Notes under the pieces: generated by a model
What the model was told of the DNA's origin: nothing
The model's input: only the letters and a program-made list of their open reading frames with translations
Databases searched by the model: none
Program-made: the position numbers and the translations under genes
In this document: one piece after another, positions 37,990-50,008 of the stretch
How the letters are laid out: each line of letters opens with the position of its first letter
How positions within the stretch are numbered: the stretch's first letter is position 1
Assembly: GCA_023079485.1 (NCBI GenBank)
Contig: CM041115.1
Span: 44,014,305-44,078,304 of the forward strand
Length of the DNA stretch: 64,000 nucleotides
Source of the DNA: Archilochus colubris
Lineage: Eukaryota; Chordata; Aves; Apodiformes; Trochilidae
Reading direction: 5' to 3'

Positions 37990-38577
37990 ATCAGTCAAAC
38001 ATGGGAAACAGCCCACTCCCCTCATATACACAATCCATGCCAGGAGAGGAGGTTATTCCCGAAGCAGGCTGGAGCAGTCTGCTCCTGAGGGACTGCACCT
38101 GGAGGGAGGGACTCACATTGGAGGGGTTTGTGAAGAACTCTCTGTCCCATAGGAAGAAACCTACTCTGGGGGAGGGGAAGACTGTGAGGAATCCTTGTCT
38201 CTGAGGAGGAAGGAGCAGCAGAAACCACATGTGTGACAAATGGACCATAAAGCCCACTGCCTGTCTCCCTGTGCCACTGTGGGGAAGGAGGCAGAGGTAC
38301 TGAGAACAAAGTAATTTGGGCCTGGGAAGACAGGAGGTGTAGGGTAAAGTATTTAAGTTTTGGGTTGTGTTTTCTCTTTGACCTATTTTGATTTGATAAA
38401 TGACGAATTGATTTTTTCCCCAGGTTGATTCTTTTTTGCCCTTGACTGTAACTGGCAAGAATCCTTGTCTTGACCCACCTGGTTTTAGGTGGATTTCTTC
38501 CTTGCCATCCCTAAATGTGGGAGGGGGGGTGAGTGGCCATGGGGTACTTTGTTACCAGCGGGGCCTAAACCAGGACA
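37990..38577 (+). mobile_element. Avian endogenous retrovirus LTR remnant
   Basis: The stretch from ccgaagcaggctggagcag, through ggactgcacctggagggaggg, gtctctgaggaggaaggagcag, the gtttgattt-like AT-rich part and a degraded AATAAA region at 38395-38410, to gcccttgactgtaactgg and ...aaccaggaca at 38577, follows the layout of a common avian ERV LTR (ERVL type) that I recognise from other bird sequences. Its U3-R-U5 order is plus strand. No internal retroviral genes are next to it, so it is a solo or truncated LTR. A 155-codon minus frame across it is not a gene. Confidence 0.6.
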
Positions 38578-38985
38578 AGCACCTACCATACAATGAAGGG
38601 CTGAGAGACCTGGGTCAATTCAGCCTGGAGAAAAGGAGACTGAGGGAGGGATCTCATCAATACTTACCAGTATCTTAAGGGTGGGTGTCAGGAGGAAGGG
38701 ACCAGATACTTTTCAGTGGTGTCCAGTGACAGGACAAGGAGCAGTGGTCACAAAATGGAACACAAGAGGTTCTACCTAAACATAAGGAAAACCTTCTTTA
38801 CTGTAATGGTAAAAGAGCACTGGAACAGACTGCCCAGAGAGGTAGTGGAGACTCGGTCACTGGAGACATTCAAAACCCACTTGGACTTCCTCCTGTGCAA
38901 CCTACTCTAGGCAAACCTGCTCTGTCAGGGGGTTAGATGATATCAAGAAGTCCCTTCCACCCCTAGAATTGTGTGATTCTGTGGT
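38578..38985 (+). mobile_element. CR1 3' fragment directly abutting the LTR
   Basis: It starts with cacctaccatacaatgaagggctgag and continues in ORF2 C-terminal sequence: [12 protein letters not shown], SSDRTRSSGHKMEHKRF, FFTVMVKEHWNRLPREVVE and LETFKTHLDFLLCNLL with stop. The 3' end is cccttccacccctagaattgtgtgattctgtgg. It begins where the LTR ends, suggesting insertion near the LTR end or a deletion that joined them. Confidence 0.9.
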
Positions 38986-39871
38986 ATGTATATGAGATTT
39001 TTATATTATGTTTCAACATATCTGTGGACATCTAGATGAAAACTTCTGTTAAGGATTATTCAAATTGAGGTTTCTAGAAGCTAAATACATACTGATTAAT
39101 GATACCTGTTTTTAAATGAAATGAACTGCTGGTCTGTCCAAGGTGCTTTTGCTTTCCATTATTATGGAAAGTTAACCTTTCTGAACTTGTTTAACAGCAT
39201 TTACCTATCTGTGAAAGTCAGGAAGCTTCAAAAATTAATGTTTATATGAATTTTTTTCAGTCAGTAATTCCTTATCCTGTTTCGGTTTTGTTTGTTTGTT
39301 TGTTTGTTTTTGTATTATTATTTAATCTGGTAGTGTAATTTAATCTGTTTTAGCCAGTGTGACAGGATATGAGTATGATACAGCCAGAAACCAAAAGAAC
39401 AAAAGACAATAGAACAGGATTTCTAAATCCCTTTAAGTTAACTAAAAGGGAAGAGTTTGGAATTTCCTCCCTGGAGAGCTCAGCCTTAATAATATTTTAA
39501 AATATATTTTTTTCATTTTATGTATGGTATGATCACTAGGCTACTTGAATCCAATATTATAATGTTATAAAACTGAACTGTTTATCTTGTATATTTTCCT
39601 AACTGCCTACTGTTTTTCATCAATCACAGTAGACCTTGGAGAACAAGGATCTTTAAAACACACATAAATATGTGAATAAAAACCTTAAGAAAGTTTCTAA
39701 AACTCTTTTAATTGCTTACAGTTAATGCAAGGTGAGACATTTTGTAAGTTTGTAGTTAATTTTTCCACGTATTCTTATCTTAGTATTAGGCAGTGAAGCA
39801 AAGACACCAAGTTTCACTTTCGTTTCTCCTCAGTTTTACTTCTGGTAAATACAATAATAGCAAGCTGTGTC
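38986..39871. other. No gene recognised
   Basis: AT-rich DNA with the (GTTT)n run at 39285. The left border of the following repeat may lie within it. Confidence 0.5.
39285..39311. repeat. (GTTT)n microsatellite
   Basis: About six tandem GTTT units in noncoding DNA. Confidence 0.9.
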
Positions 39872-41105
39872 TTGATTGACAGTCCAAGAGAAGAAAGAGC
39901 AGAGTTTAATTTAAAATCAGAAACAATCTTCCGTTTGAAACGAAATTATAAAAATAGGCATAGTGCTGCTCTGGAGAGGATCCTCCACGGGGTCACAAGC
40001 CCTGCCAGCAAACCTGCTCCTCAGCGTGAGCTCCTGCCTCCTTTTCCAGCGTGGGCTTCCCGTGGGCTCACAGCCTCCATTGGGCCCATCCCCCTGCTCT
40101 GCTGTGGGGTCCTCTGTGTGCTGCAGGTGGATGGATGTGTGTGTGCTCCCCTGTGGAGCTGGGTGGGCTGCAGGGGCACATCCTGCCTCCCCATGGGCTG
40201 CACCACAGGCTGCAGGGGAATCTCTGCTCTGCTGCCTGGGGCACCTCCTCCCCTTCCTTCTTCCCTGACCTTGGTGCCTGCAGAGTTGTTGCACTCACAT
40301 ATTCTCCTCCGTTCCCTGACTACAGCTGGGAAATTTTCTTTTTCCCCTTTCTTAACTGTGCTACCCCAGAGGCACTACCACTGTTGCTGATGAGCTCAGC
40401 CTTGGCCAGTGGCAGATCCATCTTAGAATCATAGAATCATAGAATTGGCTGGGTTGGAAGGGACCTCAGAGATCATCAAGTCCAACCCTTGAACCACCAT
40501 TGTGGTTGCTAGACCATGGCACTGAGTGCCACATCCAGCCTCTTTTTAAATATCTCCAGGGACAGAGAATTCACTACTTCACTGGGCAGTCCATTCCAAT
40601 GCCTGATCACCCTCTCTGTAAAGAAATTCTTTCTAATATCTAACCTAAACTTCCCCTGGCACAACTTAAGACCATGCCCTCTTGTCTTGCTGAGAGTTGC
40701 CTAGGAGAAGAGACCAACCCCCACCTGGCTACACCCTCCTTTCAGAGAGTTGTAGAGAGCGATGAGGTCTCATCTGAGCCTCCTCTTCTCCAGGCTGAAC
40801 AGCCCCAGCTCCCTCAGCCTCTCCTCATAGGGTCTGTGCTCGAGTCCCTTCACCAGCCTGGTTGCCCTCCTTTGGACCCACTCCAGGACCTCGATATCCT
40901 TCCTAAACTGAGGGGCCCAGAACTGGACACAGTACTCGAGGTGTGGCCTCACCAGCGCTGAGTACAGGGGCAGAATCACTTCCTCTTGGAGCTGGCTGAT
41001 CTTGTCTGTGCCAGACAAAGGGGTACTTACTAGCAGCTAGTCACAGAAGCCACCCCTGTAGCCCCCTGATACCAAACTCTGCCACAAAAATCCAATAGTC
41101 TAACA
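39872..41105 (+). mobile_element. Unclassified avian interspersed repeat, interrupted by CR1
   Basis: The segment from cagagtttaatttaaaatcag through gcatagtgctgctctggagaggatcc, the GC-rich ggctgcaggggcacatcctgcc part, and ggcactaccactgttgctgatgagctc up to 40422, then cacagaagccacccctgtagccccc to aatccaatag at about 41100, belongs together in one repeat that I remember from other bird sequences, possibly an LTR. The name is unknown to me. The middle is displaced by a CR1. Boundaries are approximate. Confidence 0.45.
40423..41018 (-). mobile_element. CR1 LINE 3' fragment, young, nested
   Basis: It has a tail with two clear octamers (agaatcatagaatcatagaattgg), then the 3'UTR and ORF2 C-terminus. 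On the minus strand an open 82-codon frame reads [38 protein letters not shown] and [15 protein letters not shown]. It sits inside the repeat at 39872-41105, so it is the younger of the two. Confidence 0.95.
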
Positions 41106-42374
41106 TTGCATTGTGAGTCAGACTCTACATAATGTTAATTAACCAGTGAGCCCATCCCTTCTGGCTTTGAATGTCTTTTCTTCTGCTTCTTCTGCCACTA
41201 CACAATTCAGTCAGCCATAGGTGGAAAGCTTAGGTCTATCCACAAGCCCAGCTGGAGATACTTTTTGTTAGCAGAACTTGTGAAAATGGGAGCCAGTTTG
41301 TGTAGAAGACATGCAGCAACAGGCAACAGACATAAACATTCTACTGATCTACAGGTGGGCCACCATTCAGCAAATGGCAGAGGAAGCAAGCTGAAAAGGT
41401 TGCAGAAGTGGCTGCTTTTACTTGGAACTAACTTTTCTGCTTCCCTTTAGAACTGAAACTAACATGTTACACAACACACACAGCTTGCTGAATTTAGTAT
41501 TTGTGTAGCAGCTGCAGTAACAGCAGCAGGAGTGAATTGTCATGAGCATGGTGGGCGAGATACAGCTACTGACATAGGCAGCATCTGCATTTCTTCATTT
41601 GTTAACAAACGTTCATTTGTTCATTTGTTAACAAGCTAGTGCTGCAAGAGTATTGTGGCAAGGGCTATGATTTTCATTTTGTTCCCTATAGTAGTGGGAT
41701 AAGAACAACATTTTAAAATTGTTTTAAATATTGTAAATATAAGGAGATAATAGAAACACTAGTGCAGTTTCATTAATTTCTTCCCTTGCATGCTTTTGCA
41801 ACTCTGTGACCATTTTCCCATTTTTTTTTTCTAATTTGTACTTCCCCCTCTGCAAGGAATTAAGAGTTACTATCTACTCTCCAGAACTCATACTACTAAG
41901 CCAACACTTTGTAGAAACAATAGTAGACACCATATATAATGAAATACAATCAGGGCTTTCACCAGTGGAAGGTTAATGAGAGGAAAACCCATAATATGTC
42001 TAAGTAACCACAACAATACGTCTACTTCCGTTTCAGAGGGTCCTAGAAGAACAAAGTCAGTCATCTTCATGAGCTGAGCTGCACATCAAGATTTTTTCTT
42101 GTGCAATCTGTAGCCCTAGGACTTTTTATGAATATGCCCATTGTCCATTTATTAGCATGATGTGCAGCTGGCTTTAAAGCAGCCAGTACATTTAAATGCC
42201 AATCAGCAAGAAACTTTGATTTTGAGTGTTAGTAAACAGTTTCCTTTCTTGCTCCAGTTTAAATTGCAGAGGATTCAGCTAGAAGACCATTACTTTTCAT
42301 CTGTGTTTGACAGATACAGCTTCCGGATCCGAACCTTTTTCATGTGTTACTCGTGGAGTGGAAACATAATGATT
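41106..42374. other. No gene recognised
   Basis: Noncoding. A small duplication of tcatttgttaacaa occurs at 41595-41634. Confidence 0.5.
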
Positions 42375-42682
42375 TTACAGAAAGTTAGGGGTTGGAAGGG
42401 ACCTTGAAAGATCATTTAATTCAACACCCCTGCCAGAGCAGGGTCACCTACAGGAGATCACCTAGGAGCTCATCCAGGTGGGGTTTGAATGTCTCCAGCG
42501 AAGGAGACTCCACAACCTCCCTGGGCAGCCTGTTCAGTGCTCTGTCACCCTCACAGTCAAAAAATTCTTCCTTATATTTATGTGGAACCCCCTATACTCA
42601 AGCTTGTACTTGTTGCCCCTTGCTCTACCATTGGACATAATTGAAAAGAGCCTGGATGGATCCTACAGATCTCTCTCTAACA
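42375..42682 (-). mobile_element. CR1 3' fragment
   Basis: It reads aggggttggaagggacctt, ccctgccagagcagggtcacc, tgtctccagcgaaggagactccacaacctcc and ctggatgg, which is the minus-strand 3' region of CR1. The octamer tail is missing and the 5' end is truncated. Confidence 0.9.
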
Positions 42683-43668
42683 CTGCAACAACCAGGAAAC
42701 TGACCAAGTAAAATAAGTACTTGTTTTTAAGCAAACAGTGATTAAATGCTAGAATAAATTTACAAAACTGTGTAATGGAAATATCCATGTCTCAGGTTTC
42801 CTGGTGAAGACTGGAGGCTCTTCTGAAAACTGTCATTTCCCTTGAAGGAGGAAGAACATACTAATATACAGGAGGTCAGACAATCTTAAAAACCATCTGC
42901 CTGCAATGCTTATTTAACTTTGGAAGCTAAAAGTTCATTCTTTATTTGTACTTTGAAACTAAAAAAGGAAGACGAAGTACTATTTAAGGTAGCTGCCACA
43001 TTCTTCCTGTGAGATGGCCAGTCCCATATGGTGTAGCTCTAGATTGCCCACCCCACTCCTCCATCACCCTCTCATTGAGTAAGAAGCTGCTATGGAGCCT
43101 GCAGGTTACCAGCCTGTTCTTCTAAACTGCTCTACATACCGTGGAAAAAGTCAAATCTTTTCAAATCATCTATTCTTCACTTTGAATCCATACATGGTTA
43201 ATTAGAATGGACTTAAAACAGGATCTTGAAATGGGAAAACTCACTACTGACATTAGTAGCAAAAAACCCAGGAAGCTGTTTTTAGTAGCAACCTGACAGA
43301 CACATTTCCAAAAGAAATGGGAATGGCATTTTCTAGGCTGTATTATTTAGCCCGGGATGTTTTAGCACTGTGGATGTTTTATTTGAAGTTACATTACATA
43401 CATTATTCAAGTCACAAAGAACAAGGTGAAAACACTGGATAATACACTTGTGGTGTGGATTAGGTATATTTTTGCATTCAGGGCTCGGAAATATTCTGCC
43501 ATAGAAACCCTTTCCCACAGACACATTCTGAACCAGTAGATGTGTTTCTAAACACACAAACTTAAGCCTCTCAGGAAGCGTTACTGAATTTGGCACTTTC
43601 TGAATGCTGACACCCAAACAAAGCCATAAAGTTTTTTTTATTTTTCTCATTTAGTCACCTTGGTGATC

Positions 43669-43702
<34 letters not shown>

Positions 43703-45004
43703 ATATTTTGATCTAGATTCAGCTTGCAGATCCATAGTATTTTATGTCTAATCAAAACTACATTTTCAGATACATCAAAGAGAACTGCCTGCCCTGATGA
43801 TGCTGAGGGGTGACCATTCAGAGCAACAGCCTCACCTTACAAAATAGATCTATATTCAGCACTGGCCAAAGCAACTTCTTTTCTTATCCATGGAGTCAGT
43901 TTAGGATTGTAAACGGGGTAAGTCACTTTGAAGGAGCAGAGTGGTTGCATATTAGAGTGAAGTAAATAGGAGTCAGACATTTGTTCTTAAATGGTGTGAC
44001 TTTGGATGCAGCCTTCAAGCAGGGGTTCCAGAAGAAATTGCACTCACACATAGCATCTGTTGCTACAGACATGCTAGAAATCATACTAACAAATGTTTTA
44101 CAGTAATGTCATAACTTTGTCTAGCACAAGTGCTGTTTGGACATTGCGATGTTTTGACACAGCGCATCACTTAACTTCCACTGCACATAAAATGCTGTCA
44201 TTGCAGAGTTCAACCCACACAATCTCTTTTCCTTCAGGACTTTCTGTCTTTTTACCCTTGCCACTGACAACAGGTAATAGCTGCTTTTCAGAGCTTGTCA
44301 GTTCTGCTCCTAAATAACATGCAAAACTACAAATCCCACCAAGAATGGTCTTCTAAGACAGAGCTTACCAAGATGTAAGCAACAACTCTAGAAGATGCCC
44401 CTTTCACCTATTTCTTTTATTTAGCTTTTGTCCTAACACAGCTACATGTCTCACTTGTTGTCGCCTTGCATCTAGACTAAATAGAAATGCTTTCATCAGA
44501 CATCCAAAATAAAAAGTGCAGCAATGTCCACACAATAGTAAAACATGAGAAAGTTGTAAGAAAACGTATGACTTCTGAAAGCTGGTACTTCTCTTGACTT
44601 TTTCTCCTCCTCTTCCTGTCTCAAGAGCATGATTTAAAAATGGGGAAGTGAATGTCTGAGCTAGCAAGCAATCAGAATTATTCCTCAGTGGTTTGAAACA
44701 AAATCCATTTGAGTCATAATATCACCTGTGGGGAAGGAGAAGAAGAGAAAATCTATGCTCCAGCAGTAACAATCACCGTTTTGAAAGCATTACACAAGGC
44801 AGCCATGTACTTACTATTTTGGGCTATACTGTGCACTTCCCCAGTCTCTTACTGCCCTGGCTCCCAGCCATGTGCCTTTGGTAAAGTGTGCTGGGCTGAA
44901 CTGAAGCAATTTCTCCTCCAGCATAATCTCTACTACTCCAGAACGTGTCCTACAACAAGTTAACGTGAATTTTCTCACATAAACACAGAATGATCAGTTA
45001 AGTT
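42683..45004. other. No gene recognised
   Basis: Noncoding DNA with the A28 tract at 43672. No exon or repeat family was identified. Confidence 0.5.
43672..43699 (+). repeat. Poly(A) tract, 28 bases
   Basis: This is the longest A run in the window. The sequence before it (43330-43670) shows no recognisable gene. Confidence 0.9.
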
Positions 45005-45882
45005 GCCATTGTAACTTAGGTTTGCTGTTGATACCAAGCTGGGCAGTGCAGTCGATATGCCATAGGGATGGAATGCCATCCAGAAGAAGCTGGACAAGGT
45101 GGAGAAGTGGGCCCAGGTGAGGTTCAATAAGGCCAAGTGCAGCACCCTGCACCTGGGCCAAGGCAACCCAAGACATGAATACCACATGAGGGAGGACACC
45201 CTGAAGAGCAACAATGTCAAAAAAGACCTGTGAGTACTAGTGGATCAAAATCTGGACATGAGCCACCAACGTGAAATTGCAGCCCAGGTGGCCAGCTGCA
45301 TCCTGGGCTGCATCAAAAGAAGTGTGGCCAGCAGATCGAGAGGTGATCCTGCACCTGGTGAGACCTCATTGGAATACTGTATCCAGCTCTAGAACCTGCA
45401 AGACAAGATGGATGGACATGCTCCAGCATGTCCAGAGGAGGACTGTGAAAATGGTCAGAGGGCTGGAGCACCTCCTTTATGAAGAGAGGGAGTTGGGGTT
45501 TTTCAGCCTGAAGAAGGCTCTGAGGGGGCCTAATAGCAGCCTTGCAATACCTGAAGGGGCCCTATAGGGCAGCTGGGGAGGGACTTTTTGCAATGGCTTA
45601 TTGAGAGGACGAGGGCTAATGTTTCTAAACTGGAAGTGGGGAGATTTAACTTGGAGGTTAGGAGGAAATTCTTTATTGGGACAGTGGTGAGACACTGGAA
45701 TAGGTTGCCCAGGGAAGCTGTGGAAGCTCCATCCCTGGAACAGTTCAAGGCCAGGTTGGATGGGGCTCTGAGCAACCTGATCTAGTGGGAGGTGTCCCTG
45801 CCCATGCTGGGGGGGTTGGAACTGGATGATCTTTAAGGTCCCTTCCAACTCTAGTCATTCTATGATTCTGATTCTATGAAAT
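45005..45882 (+). mobile_element. CR1 fragment covering ORF2 C-terminal third and 3' end
   Basis: About 0.88 kb begin at the DTKLG motif (gataccaagctgggc) and run through gcaccctgcacctgggcc, tgcatcctgggctgcatc and ggaggaaattctttattggg to gttggaactggatgatctt, cccttccaact and attctatgattctgattctatg. Frameshifts and stops break the reading frame in several places. This is one of the longest CR1 pieces here. Confidence 0.95.
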
Positions 45883-48091
45883 GGAAGCATGTTTGACAAC
45901 AGATATCACAAAAGTGGATGTGGTTTCAAGGTAAGGGCATACTTTTCAAATACTTCTCATATCACCAGTGTAAGAGCCTTTCCTGTTAGAAGAGTATAAA
46001 GGAAGAGATTCTGCATTGAATAAGGTGTTCTGATTAGCTCTCCCCCAAGCCAATTTTCTCTGTGTTAAAATTATTGCAATCAAAAAGCCCATTACAACAT
46101 ACTTCTGCTAATTAGTCTCCTCCCACACCTTATGGTCCAGCTTTCAAGCTTTCCAATAAGCAGAAAAGTTTCCAATCACAGCTGGAAAGTATTACCAGAG
46201 TTGTTCACCCAAAGGGATTAACTAAATTGCTGGTGGATAGCTCAGAGAGTACGGGATTATTCATGTACAGCTAATCAGTTTGGATTCAAGTCAGCTGAGT
46301 ATTAAATCTGCCATGAAGGACTGAGACTAAAGATGCATCTCCCAGCAACTTGTATCCTTACCATACAGTCTGTAGCTATATATACCTGTGGCAGGCTTTG
46401 AACTGCCTTCACCAAAATTAAATTTCCTCTGTCCAGCTCTAAACAATCTTCCTGCTTGTAGGATGAGTCCACCAAAACACATTTTAATCACTGTTTTACT
46501 GGTAAGCAAAAAGCAGGATTTCCTAGTAAGTTACTTTCACAAAATGTGAAGACTGAACGATTTTAAGCAAGCTTCTAGCTAAAACCTCCTCTGGAATTGT
46601 TCCTGTTTCTCCAGAGACTGGCTGCTCTGGAAAAAAAATATTATTTTCATATACCTATCTTTTCCTCTGTAAAGCAGCAAGCAATTCTGAGTCACAGCAA
46701 GTGCTGGGCTGTAAAGCCACACAATTTACAGGAGGGCTGAGGCTCAGCAACCTAACTTTAACACTGAGAATGGGTAACTTTGTAACATAATAATTCTATT
46801 GCTCAAGAATCTCCTACCTGGGCAACACGTTGCCCTTTCTAAGCCTGGTGCAACTTCAACATTTGGAAAAACTGTCACAGCTTCAAAGTTAAAAGCTTTG
46901 AATTTTTAAAGATAACAAAGCTTTTCTTTTTGAAGCTGTGAACTTTCAGATTTTACTCAGACCTATTTTGGAAATCCGAGCTGTTTTATAAGTGTGTATC
47001 TTTAATTAGTGTAAGCTTTATATATTTTTTCTTGTGGGTGTTAACCTCAGCTTCTACACTTCGCCTTATGGACCAGTGGCTCCCTGTATTTAGGGTAATT
47101 TTAATTTGGGCAGTTTCTAGATGTTTCTTTGCATAGGTGACAAAGGGAAGCAAGGTAAATTATTCCTAGCCCATGTGTTTTTTCCTAATGTAACTTGAAA
47201 TTTTAAAAGTCAAGAGAATTTTGTTTCACATCTACTCTTTTGGTTAGGGCTTCCTCACGTGCAAATAAAATGTTGGAAATCTTGTAAATTATAATAAGGG
47301 CCTTGCCCTATCCCTTCCTCCCATCCTGCCAACTCCCAAAGCTGTTAATTTGATCTATCAGTACAAAGTAGCCACTTGGCTTTGAAATGCCATCTAACAG
47401 GACTAGAGAAATGTTTTTTGTTGTTGTTGTTGTCTGTTTTGTTTTCAAGGTAAATAAAACTCTATATAGGAAAAAAATATTTTCCCAAAACATGTTTAGA
47501 TTACAACCAGAACAAAGTACAGTACAGAAACAACTCACACAGCCTTCAATAATTAATAAAATACTAATCAAATACCTAGCTTTTTGTCAAAGTTCTTTGA
47601 GTCCAATACACATTTCATATTGCAGAGGAAATGCCCACTTTACAGCTCCATCAGAGGAAGTCTGTAAGACCACTATAACACTCACTGGTATTTGCTCTCT
47701 CTCTCTCTTTAAATATATATATACAATAGCTTTTGACATTGTTTTATTTCACTCCAGACACAGAGTACAGTCTGAAGTAAAATATAAATTTATTTCCTTG
47801 TTCAACGTTTCAACATGTTCAACAACTCACAAGTTCAACATTCACTTCAGCAGGTTTGCCTGGTACCTACCAAAATCCTGTCTTGGGTAAATATTTGTAC
47901 CTTGGTAGACTTTCTGCACCTGCCAGTCCAGGCAGTGCCCACACACCATTATTCTCTCTTTGAAAAGGCAGCAGCCGACCTGATGGGGTAACTGAATATA
48001 TTTTTCTCCCTCAAAGCCTACAGCTTTTTTTGTTACCTTTCACAATCAACTGTAAACTGTGCTGTGTGGCTTGCCAAACAAAACTAAAATC
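45883..48091. other. No gene recognised apart from one hairpin
   Basis: Noncoding DNA between two CR1 copies, containing the stem-loop at 46875-46941. A 167-codon frame at 47387-47890 is not similar to any family I know. Confidence 0.5.
46875..46941. other. Long imperfect hairpin
   Basis: The arms cacagcttcaaa (46876-46887) and tttgaagctgtg (46929-46940) pair perfectly. Inside them aaaagctttg (46891-46900) pairs with caaagctttt (46916-46925). A 3x3 internal loop and a 15 nt terminal loop complete a roughly 65 nt stem-loop. Its function is unknown; it could be a chance palindrome or a MITE remnant. Confidence 0.5.
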
Positions 48092-49305
48092 AATCACAGG
48101 ATCACAAAGGATTGGAAGGGACTTTGACAGACTGTAGAGTCCAGCCCCCCCTGCCAGAGCAGGACCTAGTGAAGGTCACACAGGAACGTGTCCATGTGGG
48201 TTTTAAATGTCACCAGAGTAGAAGACTCCACAACCCCACTGGGCACCCTGTTTCCATGTTCTTTCATTCTCACAGTAAAAAAGCTTTTCCCTATGTTTAC
48301 AGAGAACCTAAGGTCCACCTTGCACCCACTGCCCCTTGTCCTGTCATTGCACATCACTGAGAAGACCCTGGTTCCATCCTCCTGGCACGCACCCTTTACA
48401 TACTTATAAACTTACATACTTATAAACATACACGTCTTACTTTACATACTTATAACATACATACTTACTTTACATACTCATAAACATTAATGAGGTCACC
48501 CCTCATTCTCTTTTCCAAGCTGAAGAGACCCAGCTCCCTCAGCAAGGAGATGTTCCACTCCATCATCTTGGTAGCTCTGTGCTGGGTTCTCAAGCAGTTC
48601 CCTGTCCTTCTTGAACTGAGAGGCCCAGAACTGGACACAATATTCCAGATGTGGCCTCACCTCACTCCTCATAAAAGGTTATCAGGTTGGTTAAACATGA
48701 CTTCCACTTGGTAAAGTCATGCTGAGTGCTCCTCATGACCCTCTCATCTTTGATATGGCTAGAGACAACACTGAGGAAAAGCTGTTCCATCATCCTGTCC
48801 AGGGGTGGAGGTGAGGCTGATGGGTCTATGGTTACCCAGCTCCTCCTTCTTACCCTTTCTGAAGAGTGCAGTGACACTGTCTTCCCTCCAGTCCTCAGGC
48901 ACCTCTCCTGTTCCCAACAACTTACCAAAGATGACAGAGAGTGGCCCACCAATGACATCCACCAGCTTCCTCAGCACCCGTGATGCATCCAATCAGGATC
49001 CACACATGCATGGACGTCCATAAATCTATCTATTTATGGATCTCTAGCCCAGTCCTCTTGCTGCCAAGGCAAACTCTTCCTTTATCCTAACTTCCTCTGA
49101 AGGCTCAGAGGTCTGGGGCTCCTGTGGACAGTCTCCAGCAGTATACACAGAGACAAGGAAGGCATTCAGTAACTCCACCAGAGGACCCACCTCATTCATC
49201 AGTGGTCCTACACTGCCTCTAGTGTTTGTTTTGTTTGGAATGTATTTGAAGAAGACCTTTCTGTCTTCCAAAACATGTGGCAAGTCAAAAACAGTCAAGG
49301 AGGTT
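48092..49305 (-). mobile_element. CR1 LINE fragment with internal RT deletion
   Basis: The minus strand reads from about 49305: VFFKYIPNKTNTRGSVGPLMNEVGPL, then RVLRKLVDVIGGPLS, VPEDWREDSVTALFRKGKKE, NHRPISLTS and [20 protein letters not shown], all from the RT fingers side. At about 48668 it jumps to VRPHLEYC at the end of ORF2. The RT palm, including the catalytic Asp pair, is therefore deleted. The 3' end at 48092 carries a decayed tail, and a tandem repeat interrupts the 3' region. Confidence 0.93.
48394..48486. repeat. Tandem repeat inside CR1
   Basis: Imperfect copies of tttacatacttataaac and acttacat are repeated over about 90 bp, within the CR1 3' part. It looks like slippage of a local CR1 sequence. 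Confidence 0.8.
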
Positions 49306-49839
49306 TCTCCTAAAACCATCTTTGCAGAGAAGGCTAAAACAAGTTAGCATAGGCTGTGATCTCTTCTACAGTACAGTAACATTAAAGAAAACTAAAAGAC
49401 AGTTTTTTTTTTCTTTGTAGGAAACAGTACTTTAGTCAAAATAAGAAGTGATACATTTGACAAGTTCTATATATAGGCAATATATAAACAAAAATTGTTT
49501 ATATATTAACTTTTATTTCCATTCCAGTATTGTCTCTTCAATTACCCCAAGAATCTAATTTTACTGTTGTGATCATTTGTTTCCTACTGCAAAGCCCAAT
49601 TTAGTCAATCTTAGTTTTCTTTACCTAAACCTTTCAGTAAAAAGGTGAGCGAAGCCTGTAGATACACAGAAGAGGACACTGCCCTCAGGGCACAGGGACT
49701 TAAGAGGCACTTGTATCCCATGCAGTGGAATACAGTGCAATGAGCTCCAAGCCAACGGAGACTCCAGCCAGCCATGGCTCCAGCCAGTTATTCCATGCAG
49801 CACAAAATACTGGCATTACATTCATAAACAACACAGGGC
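49306..49839. other. RCL1 downstream flank, no gene
   Basis: Noncoding DNA between the CR1 copy and the inferred RCL1 polyadenylation site. Confidence 0.5.
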
Positions 49840-50008
49840 TACAAAAGTCTGAGGTAATCTTTATTGTTTACATGCAGCAAGTTCAGGTATCTCTGCCCTA
49901 GAATTGCCATGGGCTTCCCTGTGCCACAACAAGCACAGGGAAAGGCAGGTTTTATCAGATCTCTGCAGCATTTTCTGTCACCCCATTTCATGAAGTTTGA
50001 GATGTTTC
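49840..50008 (-). other. RCL1: RCL1 3' untranslated region
   Basis: The stretch from the TAA stop to shortly after the first AATAAA is inferred to be a short 3'UTR of about 150-170 nt. The cleavage site is placed by rule (10-30 nt after the hexamer), not observed. Longer isoforms using later signals cannot be excluded. Confidence 0.6.
49860..49865 (-). terminator. RCL1: Canonical polyadenylation signal of RCL1
   Basis: TTTATT on the plus strand is AATAAA in the direction of RCL1, about 145 nt after the stop codon and the first perfect hexamer downstream of it. Confidence 0.65.

Noticed and set aside
37991..38458. 155-codon minus-strand frame
   Set aside because: Antisense translation of the LTR remnant.
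47387..47890. 167-codon plus-strand frame
   Set aside because: Low-complexity start (poly-Val from a GTT run), no domain.
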